DNA of 45,738 bases, taken from NCBI GenBank assembly GCA_015060005.1, contig SUZI01000011.1, positions 1 through 45,738 on the forward strand, in the 5' to 3' direction. The notes beneath the pieces were generated by a model, which was not told the DNA's origin, did no database searches, and saw only the letters and a list, made by a program, of their open reading frames with translations. A program made the translations under genes and the position numbers. Of the stretch, positions 31,961 through 40,485 are shown piece after piece (position 1 is the stretch's first letter; every line of letters begins with the position of its first letter). This DNA is from Rikenellaceae bacterium (GTDB taxonomy: Bacteria > Bacteroidota > Bacteroidia > Bacteroidales > Rikenellaceae).

Positions 31961-32764
31961 CTAAAGATTATATCTTTTTACTCTTACATCATCCCTTCCT
32001 GTTACTATGCGTTGCATCTGCTCCTGCGTAGCAATCATCATTGCTGTGCTCAGCACCTCTGCCTCGATTGCATCTCTCGCCACCACAGCACACATCATCC
32101 TCTGCTCTATGGGCTCCCCTGTCAGCGGATTTACGATATGTCCGCTGTACGATGGTGTGTTGCCCGATGTCGATAGTGTAGCATCTCTTAACGTATACCG
32201 CTCCACCTCATGCCCATCGTATGGCGAGGGCAACGATATCTGCCATCCTTCATCCTCCGCTTCGGCGTTTATCGCCATTATCGTGCTTCTGCCAAAGTCC
32301 ACTATCGCACGCCCTATGCCCTCGGCTTTCAGCATCAGCCCAATTTCGTGCAGGGCATACCCTTTGGCAAAGCCTCCAAAGTCGAGCACTACCTCTTCGC
32401 TCTTTTTTCGTAGCACTCCTTCGCCAAACTCTATCAGGCTCATATCGTGGCGTGTTATGTCAAACAGCCGCTCGGTCTGCTCCCAATACCCTTTGCAGAG
32501 CGATAATATATGCTCCAACTCTGGGCTTATCGTGTGTGGCAGGGTATCTTTCTGCCTGTTTATCTGCCCCACTTCGCTCTCTGCATCAAAGCGATTTAAC
32601 ATCTTGTGCCAACGCTCCAGGCGGTGAGCTATCTGCGCCCATATCGATTGAGCCGCCTCGGCACTCTTCCCGTAGAATATTATCTCAAAGCGTGTCCCCA
32701 TAATGTTGGGCACTAAGGCATAAAACGCCCTCTGCTCGGCTACATATTCTACGCTCTGCTCCAT
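31961..32764 (-). CDS. ApbE-like (FAD:protein FMN transferase family) protein
   Basis: 267 residues. ApbE hallmarks: NIMGTRFEI (20-28), LNRFDAESEVGQINR (56-70), LDFGGFAKGYA (127-137), STSG (198-201), HIVNPLTG (209-216) and EAEVLSTA (234-241). ApbE enzymes attach FMN to Ser/Thr of target proteins such as NqrC and RnfG. Two oddities: no signal peptide or lipobox is seen (many homologues are exported), and the expected Gly-Gly loop after the second core strand reads FGRST (157-161). No neighbour shows a flavinylation motif. It may be a repurposed paralogue or modify a protein encoded elsewhere. Two-to-four-base gaps to both flanking oxidoreductase genes. Confidence 0.82.
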   Translation of the reverse strand: MEQSVEYVAEQRAFYALVPNIMGTRFEIIFYGKSAEAAQSIWAQIAHRLERWHKMLNRFDAESEVGQINRQKDTLPHTISPELEHILSLCKGYWEQTERLFDITRHDMSLIEFGEGVLRKKSEEVVLDFGGFAKGYALHEIGLMLKAEGIGRAIVDFGRSTIMAINAEAEDEGWQISLPSPYDGHEVERYTLRDATLSTSGNTPSYSGHIVNPLTGEPIEQRMMCAVVARDAIEAEVLSTAMMIATQEQMQRIVTGRDDVRVKRYNL

Positions 32765-32768
32765 CCTT

Positions 32769-34160
32769 TTACTCTTTGCTCTTTGCTCGCTCTACTCCCT
32801 GTGTCGTAATCCAATACTTCGACAGAGCATTCTCTCTCTCCCACGCAGGAGCCTCTCCAGCCTCCATATAGCGGAAGTAGCTCTGTGCCACCAGCCCAAA
32901 ATGGTTCTCGTGGCTGCTCTTGCTCTCCTTTGAGAACTCCAGACGGTAGCGTCCCTCGCCCTCTGCGGTGAGTGTTATGTATGGCTCTTCTCCATTGAGC
33001 TCTGCTATGGCACTCTCTATCGCTACGTCAAACTCCTCTGCATCTACGCCCTCCGCTTTTACTACAAAGAACTCCTTTTTGAAGCCTGTCTCGGCGTTCT
33101 GCACTATCTCGATTCGTGAACGTGTACCTTGCTTTATCGATGTTGAGGTGTTTCCTCCACCCTTTGGTGTTAAGTAATCCCATACGACCTTTATGCCGAC
33201 GTTTATACCCTTCATCTCAAAGTTGAGTGTTCCGTTTGCCATCACCTCCAGCACTCCGTTACGAATATCCTTCTGCAAGTAGTCTGGGAAGCCCTCGGCA
33301 CGTGTCGACTGCTTGTACTCCTCGAGCGTTATGAGCGTAGGGTAGTGCGTCGCATCCGTAAGCACTACATCGCGACCATACCGTATGCTCTGCTCGGGGA
33401 AGCAGCTCCACTGCACCAGGTCTATCAGGTGTGTCGTTACATCTGCTATGCCCTCGCCCTGTTGTGCTACGTCATAGTACCACATAGGTCTTTCCGAGGC
33501 TTTTCCGCTTGACGATATACGACAGAAGTAGTGCACGCTCTCCATATATACCGCTGGCTTGTCGGCTGTTCCTCGCTCCAACTCTCCGAATACAGCCTTG
33601 TTGTGCAACAACTCCTTCTCCACGATGTTGTATATGTCATATCGTTCGGTCATCAGCTCATAGAGTATCAGACCTCGCTTTTTGGCTAACTTGTACGCCT
33701 TCTCCAGCAACTCAAAGTCCTCTGTTGTGATAGCCATTGGCTTGTCTGCCAACACGTTGAATCCAGCCTTTATTGCCTCATATATGTAGCGAGTCTTCTT
33801 CTGGTTGTTTCCTGCCAGCACGACGGTGTTACCCTTTCGCTCGGCTATCATTTGCTCCAAGTAATCTGCTCCGACATACTTCTCCAACACCCAGCTCGTT
33901 GGGTTTCGCTTGCGGTTGTTGTAGTAGTTTATGTTGTAGAGATAACCTCCTAACTCCTGTCCCTCGCGTGGAGCATATACCGCCACCGTGTCGCACATAC
34001 CCTCTATTCGGTGCATCTGCAACAGTCCTGCGTGGAAATGTCCCGGGTCTAATACCACGATACGATTCTCGCCCGTTGCCTCCGCACTCTTTGTCGAGGC
34101 ACAACTTGCTATGCCTGTGATGATAGCTGCGGCGAGCAGCACTGACCATATTGCTCTCAT
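32769..34160 (-). CDS. Lipoprotein Gfo/Idh/MocA-like oxidoreductase, degenerate Rossmann motif
   Basis: 463 residues with lipobox I-A-S-C (Cys20). It belongs to the group annotated with a 'putative oxidoreductase C-terminal domain' (recognised from overall pattern). The first strand reads VVLDPGHFHAGLL (35-47), lacking GxGxxG; the Lys motif is DKP (139-141, NVLADKPMAITTED), and a conserved His lies in GEGIADVTTHLIDLVQW. Whether it binds NAD(P) is uncertain. Between the ApbE-like gene (4-base gap) and another exported oxidoreductase (7 bases). Confidence 0.83.
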   Translation of the reverse strand: MRAIWSVLLAAAIITGIASCASTKSAEATGENRIVVLDPGHFHAGLLQMHRIEGMCDTVAVYAPREGQELGGYLYNINYYNNRKRNPTSWVLEKYVGADYLEQMIAERKGNTVVLAGNNQKKTRYIYEAIKAGFNVLADKPMAITTEDFELLEKAYKLAKKRGLILYELMTERYDIYNIVEKELLHNKAVFGELERGTADKPAVYMESVHYFCRISSSGKASERPMWYYDVAQQGEGIADVTTHLIDLVQWSCFPEQSIRYGRDVVLTDATHYPTLITLEEYKQSTRAEGFPDYLQKDIRNGVLEVMANGTLNFEMKGINVGIKVVWDYLTPKGGGNTSTSIKQGTRSRIEIVQNAETGFKKEFFVVKAEGVDAEEFDVAIESAIAELNGEEPYITLTAEGEGRYRLEFSKESKSSHENHFGLVAQSYFRYMEAGEAPAWERENALSKYWITTQGVERAKSKE

Positions 34161-34167
34161 TTTCAGA

Positions 34168-35169
34168 CTATTTATATTGTTTCAACAACTTCTTTGCCTC
34201 CTTTTCTGCCGAGCGATATGCCTCCTCGAGTGTTACTCTTGCTCCGCCACGCTCTCCGCTGAGGTTTGCTGCACGCATAAATGCAAATATCTCAAGCGAC
34301 TCTTCGCGTGCGATAGGCTCTTCGCCTGTGCGGAAGAATCGGAGTATCTCTTTCAGCAGGTCTTTGTAGCCTATATATCCGCCAGCCACCTCTGCTCTAT
34401 GTCTGTCGGTGTATACTGTTCCGCCGTAGAGCTGTGTTCCGTCAAGGAAGGCACGGAATGTACCTATCCTGCCATCCTCCCACTCGCCCACTACGACGTG
34501 GTCTTTTGTGGTCGCTATGCGGCTCACAGCTACGCAACCTCTGCCCATTACTGTGTAGAGTGTCTCTATGCCGTGTATTCCGTAGAATCCATACTCCGGA
34601 TGTGTCGGCTCCTGGGTGTGTGGTGAGAAGCAGTCAGCACCCTTCACCTTACCCGCTGCCTCGGCACGCAACTCCTGGTTGCGAGGTGTGTAACGCAGTG
34701 TCGACGATGTGAAGAACTTGGCGTTGTATAGCTCTGCCAGCTCACATATTACCATCGCTTGAGGGAGTGTCGCCGCCAATGGCTTATCTATGAAGCAGGG
34801 CTTTCCTGCCTTGAATACCGCTACTGCCTGCTCTAAATGCAGATTACCATCGTTTGTCTCCAGCAGTACGCAATCCACCTTCTCGAGTAACTCATCTATC
34901 GAGCCTACTATCTCCACTCCATACTCCTTCACCTTCTCGGTGTACTCTGGTATTCTCTCGTATGCCGACTTTATCACCTGCGAGCCGTAAGGATATGCCG
35001 CCACTACGCGGTAGCCCTCTGCCCACTCCTCGTCGCCACCATTTATGAGCTGTGTGAATGCTGTTGAGTGCGATGTGTCTAAACCTATTATACCGATGCG
35101 AATTTCACTCTGTGCTGCCACGTTTGCAGCGAGCACCAATGCTACGATAGCCAATAAATATCTCTTCAT
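34168..35169 (-). CDS. Sec-exported Gfo/Idh/MocA-like oxidoreductase
   Basis: 333 residues with a Sec signal peptide ending near A-N-V-A-A-Q (about residue 20). The nucleotide strand reads RIGIIGLDTSHSTAF (24-38), so the second and third Gly of GxGxxG are replaced; the Lys motif is DKP (128-130). A His-rich segment (HPEYGFYGIHGIETLYTVMG) supplies the usual catalytic histidine region. The substrate is unknown. It follows nagB by four bases, the junction between the catabolic and oxidoreductase halves of the operon. Confidence 0.83.
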   Translation of the reverse strand: MKRYLLAIVALVLAANVAAQSEIRIGIIGLDTSHSTAFTQLINGGDEEWAEGYRVVAAYPYGSQVIKSAYERIPEYTEKVKEYGVEIVGSIDELLEKVDCVLLETNDGNLHLEQAVAVFKAGKPCFIDKPLAATLPQAMVICELAELYNAKFFTSSTLRYTPRNQELRAEAAGKVKGADCFSPHTQEPTHPEYGFYGIHGIETLYTVMGRGCVAVSRIATTKDHVVVGEWEDGRIGTFRAFLDGTQLYGGTVYTDRHRAEVAGGYIGYKDLLKEILRFFRTGEEPIAREESLEIFAFMRAANLSGERGGARVTLEEAYRSAEKEAKKLLKQYK

Positions 35170-35173
35170 ACGT

Positions 35174-35938
35174 TTAGTAGTTTAATAGTTTCGAACTCTC
35201 GTTGTCAATGTAAAGTGTTGCGTTGTCGTGGCGACGCATTATCGAGGCAGGGCAGTGCTCCGATATCTCGCCATTTATTGTCTCGTTTACCGCCCACGCC
35301 TTTGTTGCTGCCGGCACTACACAGAATAGTCGCTTTGCTCCGCAGAGTGCAGGTATGGTGAGTGTCATTGCGTGTGTTGGCACCTCCGCTATCGTGGCAA
35401 AGCAGCCATCGTTCACCTGCTGCTGACGACACTTCTCGTCCAGGTCTACCACCTTCACCACCTCCTTATCCTCAAAGTCGGCTACGTGTGGGTCGTTGAA
35501 TGCTATGTGTCCATTCTCTCCTATACCCATAAATACCACATCTACGGGATTCTCCTCGAGTAATTTTGCATACTCCTCGCACGCCCTGTGAGGCTCAATC
35601 TCGCCATTTAGGTAGTGCACGCTTCCCATCGGCACGCGGTCAAATATCGCACGTCGCAGGAAGTTACCAAATCCCTGTGGAGCCTCTTTCTTGAGCCCTA
35701 TATACTCATCCATATGGAATGCGTTGACTCTTCCCCACTCTATGTCCGATGCGGCTACTGCTGCTAAGAACTCATTCTGCGATGGTGCTGCCGCAAATAT
35801 TATATTCACTCTCTCCTGCTTGCGGAGCAACTCTTTCACGTATTCTACTGCCTCCGCTGCTGCACCATTGCCCATCGCCTGACGCGATGAGTATATCTGC
35901 ACCTTCAGCTTATCTTTTGTAAACTCTCGTGTCAACAT
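35174..35938 (-). CDS. nagB: Glucosamine-6-phosphate deaminase (NagB family)
   Basis: 254 residues; converts glucosamine-6-phosphate to fructose-6-phosphate and ammonia. The GIGENGHIAFNDPH motif and the FHMDEYIGL strand (catalytic Asp region) are clear, as is the SIMRRHDNATLYID C-terminal segment. It is slightly shorter than E. coli NagB, and close homologues in such operons may use other amino-sugar phosphates. Two bases after nagA, so the pair forms a GlcNAc-6-phosphate module. Confidence 0.88.
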   Translation of the reverse strand: MLTREFTKDKLKVQIYSSRQAMGNGAAAEAVEYVKELLRKQERVNIIFAAAPSQNEFLAAVAASDIEWGRVNAFHMDEYIGLKKEAPQGFGNFLRRAIFDRVPMGSVHYLNGEIEPHRACEEYAKLLEENPVDVVFMGIGENGHIAFNDPHVADFEDKEVVKVVDLDEKCRQQQVNDGCFATIAEVPTHAMTLTIPALCGAKRLFCVVPAATKAWAVNETINGEISEHCPASIMRRHDNATLYIDNESSKLLNY

Positions 35939-35940
35939 CT

Positions 35941-37125
35941 CTATGCCTGTTTTTTGTAAAACACCTCACCACCTATTATGGTGTATGCTATCGTTACATC
36001 GTTGTCAAATATCACTATGTCGGCATCTTTACCCACCTCTATCGAGCCTTTTTGCTCTGCTACGCCCATTATCTCGGCTGGAGTCTGTGTTGCCGAGCGG
36101 ATAATTTCTGCAAGTGGTCGGTTAGTCAGTTGCCAGACGGTGCGAACCACTCTGTCCATCGTAGCTACGCTTCCTGCAAATGCCGAGCGGTCCATCAGTT
36201 TTGCCACTCCATCCTCCACCACTACATCCTGTCCTTCAGCTATGCTTCCGAGCTTATATACTCCGTCGGGCATCGCAGCTCCACGCATCGAGTCGGTGCA
36301 TAGGGCTATCCTCTCAGCCCCCTTTACCTTAAACATCAGCTTGAGTAGCGACTCTGGCACGTGTATTCCGTCGCCTATCAGTTCGCACGTTACGCCATCG
36401 TTGTAATATCCATATTCTACTACGCCTGCGTAACGATATGCGTTTCGGCGAGTTACGGTGCTCATACACGAATAGAAGTGTGTCATATGCGTAAATCCCG
36501 CCTCGTATGCCTTCTCACACTCCTCGAATGTAGCGTTTGTATGTCCCATTGCCATTACTATACCCCTCTTGCGTAGCTCTTCCGCCATTTGAGGTGCTCC
36601 CTCCAACTCTGGTGCTAAGCTCCATCGTGCTATTGCTCCGTCAGCCTCATCGAGTAGTGTCATATACTCCTCTGCCTCGGGGTTACGCAGATATCGTGGG
36701 TCTTGTGCCCCCTTCATCTCGTAGGCGAAGTATGGGCCCTCTAAGTGTAGCCCTCCCATCTGTGCCCCTTTTGGTGAGGCTTGTTTTGCCGCTTTGTATG
36801 CCGCCACCGCTTCGTGCAGCGACTCCGTTGTGCTCGATAGTGTTGTGGGGTAGAGTAGTGTCGTTCCGTGGTTGGCGTGTGCTGCGAGGGCTGTTGCGTA
36901 GTCCTCTACTCGGCCATCCATAAAGTCTGCACCGCCACCTCCGTGCGTGTGTATGTCGATAAATCCTGCCGACACGTACGCTTTGGTGGCATCTATTATC
37001 TCACACCCTTCCGCTACAATCTCCGCTCCGATGTCTACTATTTTACCTCCTTCGATAAGTATGTCAGCCTCTCGCTGCTTACCTCCGCTGACGATTGTTC
37101 CGCCCTTTATCAGAATCTTTCCCAT
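35941..37125 (-). CDS. nagA: N-acetylglucosamine-6-phosphate deacetylase
   Basis: About 394 residues; removes acetate from GlcNAc-6-phosphate. Amidohydrolase fold with FIDIHTHGGGG, HLEGPYF (metal Glu), MAMGHTNATFEE, THFYSCMS and CTDSMRGAAMPDG (catalytic Asp). The start is MGKILI, four bases after the stop of the transporter gene; the longer frame would overlap that gene by 29 bases. Product goes to nagB next door. Confidence 0.92.
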   Translation of the reverse strand: MGKILIKGGTIVSGGKQREADILIEGGKIVDIGAEIVAEGCEIIDATKAYVSAGFIDIHTHGGGGADFMDGRVEDYATALAAHANHGTTLLYPTTLSSTTESLHEAVAAYKAAKQASPKGAQMGGLHLEGPYFAYEMKGAQDPRYLRNPEAEEYMTLLDEADGAIARWSLAPELEGAPQMAEELRKRGIVMAMGHTNATFEECEKAYEAGFTHMTHFYSCMSTVTRRNAYRYAGVVEYGYYNDGVTCELIGDGIHVPESLLKLMFKVKGAERIALCTDSMRGAAMPDGVYKLGSIAEGQDVVVEDGVAKLMDRSAFAGSVATMDRVVRTVWQLTNRPLAEIIRSATQTPAEIMGVAEQKGSIEVGKDADIVIFDNDVTIAYTIIGGEVFYKKQA

Positions 37126-37129
37126 AGCC

Positions 37130-38449
37130 TTATTTGCGTTGAGGTGTCCAATGTTCAATCTTATGTCCTACCGATGCGTAGAATATCAGATATACGAAGC
37201 AGGGCACCAATACCCAATATCCCATCCGCAGGTCAAAGTTATCTGCCACCCAACCATATATCAGTGGTAGGAAAGCATTTCCACAAAGTCCCATCACCAG
37301 CAGCGAAGAGCCCAAGTTGGTGTACTTTCCCAGGTTGCGTATTGCGAGTGGCCATATTCCTGCGAATATGAGCGAGTTGGGCAGTCCCAGCAGGATTATA
37401 AACCACAGTGATATGTCGGCGGTATGACCAAACAGTTGCACGTTTCCGCTGAGCAATATCGCACACAGCGACAGCACAAGTCCCGTTGTGGTACATATCA
37501 GCAGAGCCTTCTGCTGCTTCAGATATTTTGGTATGAGCACTATTCCGAGCAGATAACCTATCAGTATGCAGCCAAGCGTCATCGAAGGCAGTATCTTCGC
37601 CTCATCCAACGACCATCCCATACTCTCGGCATAGCGGATACTCGTATCTACCGATATCACCTGTGAGCCGACGTGGCAGAACATAGCCAATGCTCCGAGT
37701 ATCAGATACGGATACGCCAGAATACTCTTTCTCTCGCTTCCCTCTCCCTCCTCTGCTTTGTTTAGCGACTGGGGGTTAATGTCGGGTATCGATGACTTGT
37801 AGAATACGATACCGAAGATGAATAGTATCACTGCCAATGCTATGTATGGTGGTATGACGTTTAGTATCATATCATCTAATGCCGCCTCTTTGGCTACGCC
37901 TGTCAGCTCTCCACTCTTTACGAGTTCCATCGTTGTCTTGTCTGCCTCACGTATTACCAGAGCCGAGAATATCAGTGGCGACACTATTCCTGCAAACTTG
38001 TTGCATATACCCATTATGCTTATTCGGCGTGCAGCACTCTCTATCGGACCTATTATCGTTACGAATGGGTTTGCTGCGGTCTGCAATATCGCCAGTCCGA
38101 TACCGAACGAGAAGAGTCCCGCCAAGAATAGTGCGTATGTACGTGTCAGTGCTGCAGGTACAAACAACACAGCTCCGAGTGCCATCACCCACAATCCGAC
38201 CTCTACGCCTCGTTTGAATCCTATCTTGTTGAGCATCACCGATGCTGGTATCGACATTAGAAGATATGCGATGTAGAATGCAAATGCCACTAAGTAGCTC
38301 AACACCTCGTTGTGCAGGTCGCACGCCACCTTGAAGTATGGGATAAGTATCGAGTTTACCCACGACACAAAACCGAATATGAAGAACAAGCATCCGCACA
38401 TAAATAGCGATGCGAAGTAGCTACCTTTTGAGTTAGTGTTTGTTGTCAT
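37130..38449 (-). CDS. Sugar MFS transporter (FucP/NagP-like)
   Basis: 439 residues with twelve predicted membrane helices. The N-terminal FLFFIFGFVSWVNSILIPYFK pattern, the GIGLAILQTAANPFVTIIGP motif and a G-rich helix NSLIFAGIWPLAIRNLGKYT belong to the FucP-type sugar:proton symporters, which in Bacteroidota carry fucose, GlcNAc or glucose. Context with nagA/nagB and kdgK/eda suggests uptake of GlcNAc or a uronate-type monosaccharide. Gap of 24 bases to eda. Confidence 0.87.
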   Translation of the reverse strand: MTTNTNSKGSYFASLFMCGCLFFIFGFVSWVNSILIPYFKVACDLHNEVLSYLVAFAFYIAYLLMSIPASVMLNKIGFKRGVEVGLWVMALGAVLFVPAALTRTYALFLAGLFSFGIGLAILQTAANPFVTIIGPIESAARRISIMGICNKFAGIVSPLIFSALVIREADKTTMELVKSGELTGVAKEAALDDMILNVIPPYIALAVILFIFGIVFYKSSIPDINPQSLNKAEEGEGSERKSILAYPYLILGALAMFCHVGSQVISVDTSIRYAESMGWSLDEAKILPSMTLGCILIGYLLGIVLIPKYLKQQKALLICTTTGLVLSLCAILLSGNVQLFGHTADISLWFIILLGLPNSLIFAGIWPLAIRNLGKYTNLGSSLLVMGLCGNAFLPLIYGWVADNFDLRMGYWVLVPCFVYLIFYASVGHKIEHWTPQRK

Positions 38450-38473
38450 ATAGTTTTAGGTTTTTTATGGTTT

Positions 38474-39145
38474 CTACTTGCGGTATGCAGCTATTATCTC
38501 CAATGTTGAGCGACACAGCTCTGTTACGACCTCCCATTTGTTGCCTGATATTGCCTCTTTGGGGAACAGCTTCGAGCCCATACCTACGCAGAAGGCTCCA
38601 GCCTCCATCCACGCCTTCAGGTTCTCCTCTGTCGGCTCTACTGCACCCGTTGCCATTATGTTTACCCAGGGCATAGGTGCTTTCACATTCTTGATGAAGT
38701 CGGGACCTCCTACGCATCCCGCAGGGAATATCTTCGCTACGTCGCATCCTGCCTCGTTAGCCCGACCTATCTCTGTTACTGTGCCGCATCCTGGGATGTA
38801 GGGCACTATATGGCGGTTGCATAACCTCGCCACCTCCTCATTCAGACAAGGACCTACGACGAAGTTTGCTCCATAAGAGATGAATAGTGCTGCCGTCGGA
38901 GCGTCTACTATCGAGCCCACGCCTACAATCATCTCGGGACACTCCGCTTGAGCAAAGAGTATCACCTCTTTGAATACCTCCAATGCGAAGTCGCCACGGT
39001 TGGTAAACTCAAAAACACGTACTCCACCCTCATAGCACGCCTTCATCACAGCCTTTGTTGTCTCGGCTGAGCTGTTGTAGTATACGGGTACCATTCCTGT
39101 TGTCTGCATAGCAGTGAGCACTGCCGCTTTACAAAACTTTGCCAT
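38474..39145 (-). CDS. eda: KDPG/KHG aldolase
   Basis: 223 residues; cleaves 2-keto-3-deoxy-6-phosphogluconate to pyruvate and glyceraldehyde-3-phosphate (also 4-hydroxy-2-oxoglutarate). The VFEFTNRG strand corresponds to the catalytic Glu motif and AKIFPAGCVGGPDFIKN holds the Schiff-base lysine. IPGCGTVTEIGRANEAGCDVAK is typical. Eleven bases after kdgK. Confidence 0.92.
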   Translation of the reverse strand: MAKFCKAAVLTAMQTTGMVPVYYNSSAETTKAVMKACYEGGVRVFEFTNRGDFALEVFKEVILFAQAECPEMIVGVGSIVDAPTAALFISYGANFVVGPCLNEEVARLCNRHIVPYIPGCGTVTEIGRANEAGCDVAKIFPAGCVGGPDFIKNVKAPMPWVNIMATGAVEPTEENLKAWMEAGAFCVGMGSKLFPKEAISGNKWEVVTELCRSTLEIIAAYRK

Positions 39146-39156
39146 ATCTTGTTGCT

Positions 39157-40179
39157 TTATCGTTGTACTCGACCACTCGCATCGCCTGCCGCAAGTGCCT
39201 CCACTTCGGCTGCCGATACAAGGTTAAAATCTCCGTTTATCGTGTGTTTGAGTGCCGATGCTGCTACTGCAAACTCCAGTGCCTCCTGTGGCGACTCTTT
39301 TGTCAGCAGGGCGTGGATAAGCCCTCCGCTGAATGCGTCGCCCGCACCCACTCTATCTACTATCGGCTCTATGTCGTACCGCTTCGATGTGTAGAACTTC
39401 TCTCCGTCGTATAGCATCGCCTTCCACCCGTTATGGCTTGCCGAGAAGGACTCGCGTAGTGTCGTCGCCACATACCTGAAACCAAAGTCGCGATGCATAC
39501 GCTCAAATATCGCTTTGTAACCCTCCGCCTCGGTCTTTCCTGCCTCGATGTCTGCCTCTGGTTTGTAGCCTAAGCACTTCTCCGCATCCTCCTCGTTACC
39601 TATGCAGATGTCGACATACTGCATCAGCTCTCGCATTACCGACTGAGCCTTTTCTGGTGTCCATAATTTTTTGCGGTAGTTCAGGTCGCACGAAATGGCT
39701 ACTCCGTGTCGTTTTGCCGCCTCGCACGCCTTACGTGTCAGCATTGCACAGCTATCCGATAGTGCTGGCGTAATACCCGAGAAATGAAACCAGTCAGCAC
39801 CCTGCATTATCCTGTCGAAGTCGAAATCTGCCTCTGTCGCCTCTGCTATTGCCGACCCTGCTCGGTCATATATCACTTTGCTTGGTCGCATCGCCGAGCC
39901 ACTCTCGAGGTAGTATATGCCTACGCGTGCACCCCCGCGTACAATAAAATCCGTCTTTACGCCTCTGCAACGAAGCTCCGCCACCGCAGCCTCTCCCACC
40001 TCGTGTTGGGGCAGACGGCTCACGAAATATGCCTCGTGTGAGTAGTTCGCCAGGCTCACCGCTACGTTAGCCTCTCCTCCGCCATATACAGCATCAAATG
40101 CTCCACATTGCACTATGCGGTTGTGATACCCTGTGGGCGATAGTCGGAGCATTATCTCTCCGAATGTGATGATTTTCAT
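39157..40179 (-). CDS. kdgK: 2-dehydro-3-deoxygluconokinase (PfkB family)
   Basis: 340 residues; phosphorylates KDG to KDPG for eda. PfkB signatures: GGGEANVAVSLANYS near residue 34 and DRVGAGDAFSGGLIHALL near 280 with the catalytic Asp in GAGD. Start MKIITFGEIMLRLSP is typical of KdgK. First gene of an eleven-gene operon whose leader starts near 40330. Receives KDG from UxuA encoded on the other strand. Confidence 0.9.
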   Translation of the reverse strand: MKIITFGEIMLRLSPTGYHNRIVQCGAFDAVYGGGEANVAVSLANYSHEAYFVSRLPQHEVGEAAVAELRCRGVKTDFIVRGGARVGIYYLESGSAMRPSKVIYDRAGSAIAEATEADFDFDRIMQGADWFHFSGITPALSDSCAMLTRKACEAAKRHGVAISCDLNYRKKLWTPEKAQSVMRELMQYVDICIGNEEDAEKCLGYKPEADIEAGKTEAEGYKAIFERMHRDFGFRYVATTLRESFSASHNGWKAMLYDGEKFYTSKRYDIEPIVDRVGAGDAFSGGLIHALLTKESPQEALEFAVAASALKHTINGDFNLVSAAEVEALAAGDASGRVQR

Positions 40180-40197
40180 TGTCGAGTAGTTTTAGGT

Positions 40198-40231
40198 CCG
40201 AAATAGGGTAGTCGTACCAATTGTGTTTCGG
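40198..40231 (-). other. Nested hairpin in the leader of the sugar operon
   Basis: CCGAAA/TTTCGG encloses GGTA-GTCG-TACC in the long (about 150-base) untranslated leader of kdgK. The rest of this 306-base gap holds the likely promoter, sequence without visible features, and the pckA terminator. Confidence 0.4.
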
Positions 40232-40332
40232 TGCAGCTTGAGTCCCCAACAGCCTCAATTTATCGCTATTGACATAACTCTGTTTCACACGCCGCCCGCA
40301 CACACGTACGCACGCTATACCTTATAATAACA

Positions 40333-40340
40333 CAAAATTA
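40333..40340 (-). promoter_or_regulatory. Likely -7 element of the kdgK operon
   Basis: TAATTTTG on the minus strand fits TAnnTTTG; no good -33 TTTG at 19-20 bases. It would leave a leader of about 150 bases. Confidence 0.4.
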
Positions 40341-40427
40341 GCAAAATCTTTCTAAAATCCCTTCTCTCTTGCTCAAAAATTTGCCCAACCATTCTGACTT
40401 TCCGACTATATATTCTGATAGTGGCAC

Positions 40428-40461
40428 AAAAAAAAGGTGTCAAACCTTACGATTTGGCACC
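40428..40461 (-). terminator. Terminator of pckA
   Basis: GGTGTCAAA/TTTGGCACC (one mismatch) around an 8-base loop, followed on the minus strand by eight T residues, 25 bases beyond the pckA stop. Confidence 0.8.
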
Positions 40462-40485
40462 CATTTACTTTTGGGAAAAGTCCTA

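Noticed and set aside
40180..40330. tRNA or riboswitch upstream of kdgK
   Set aside because: No cloverleaf, T-loop consensus or known riboswitch core could be found; only simple hairpins.
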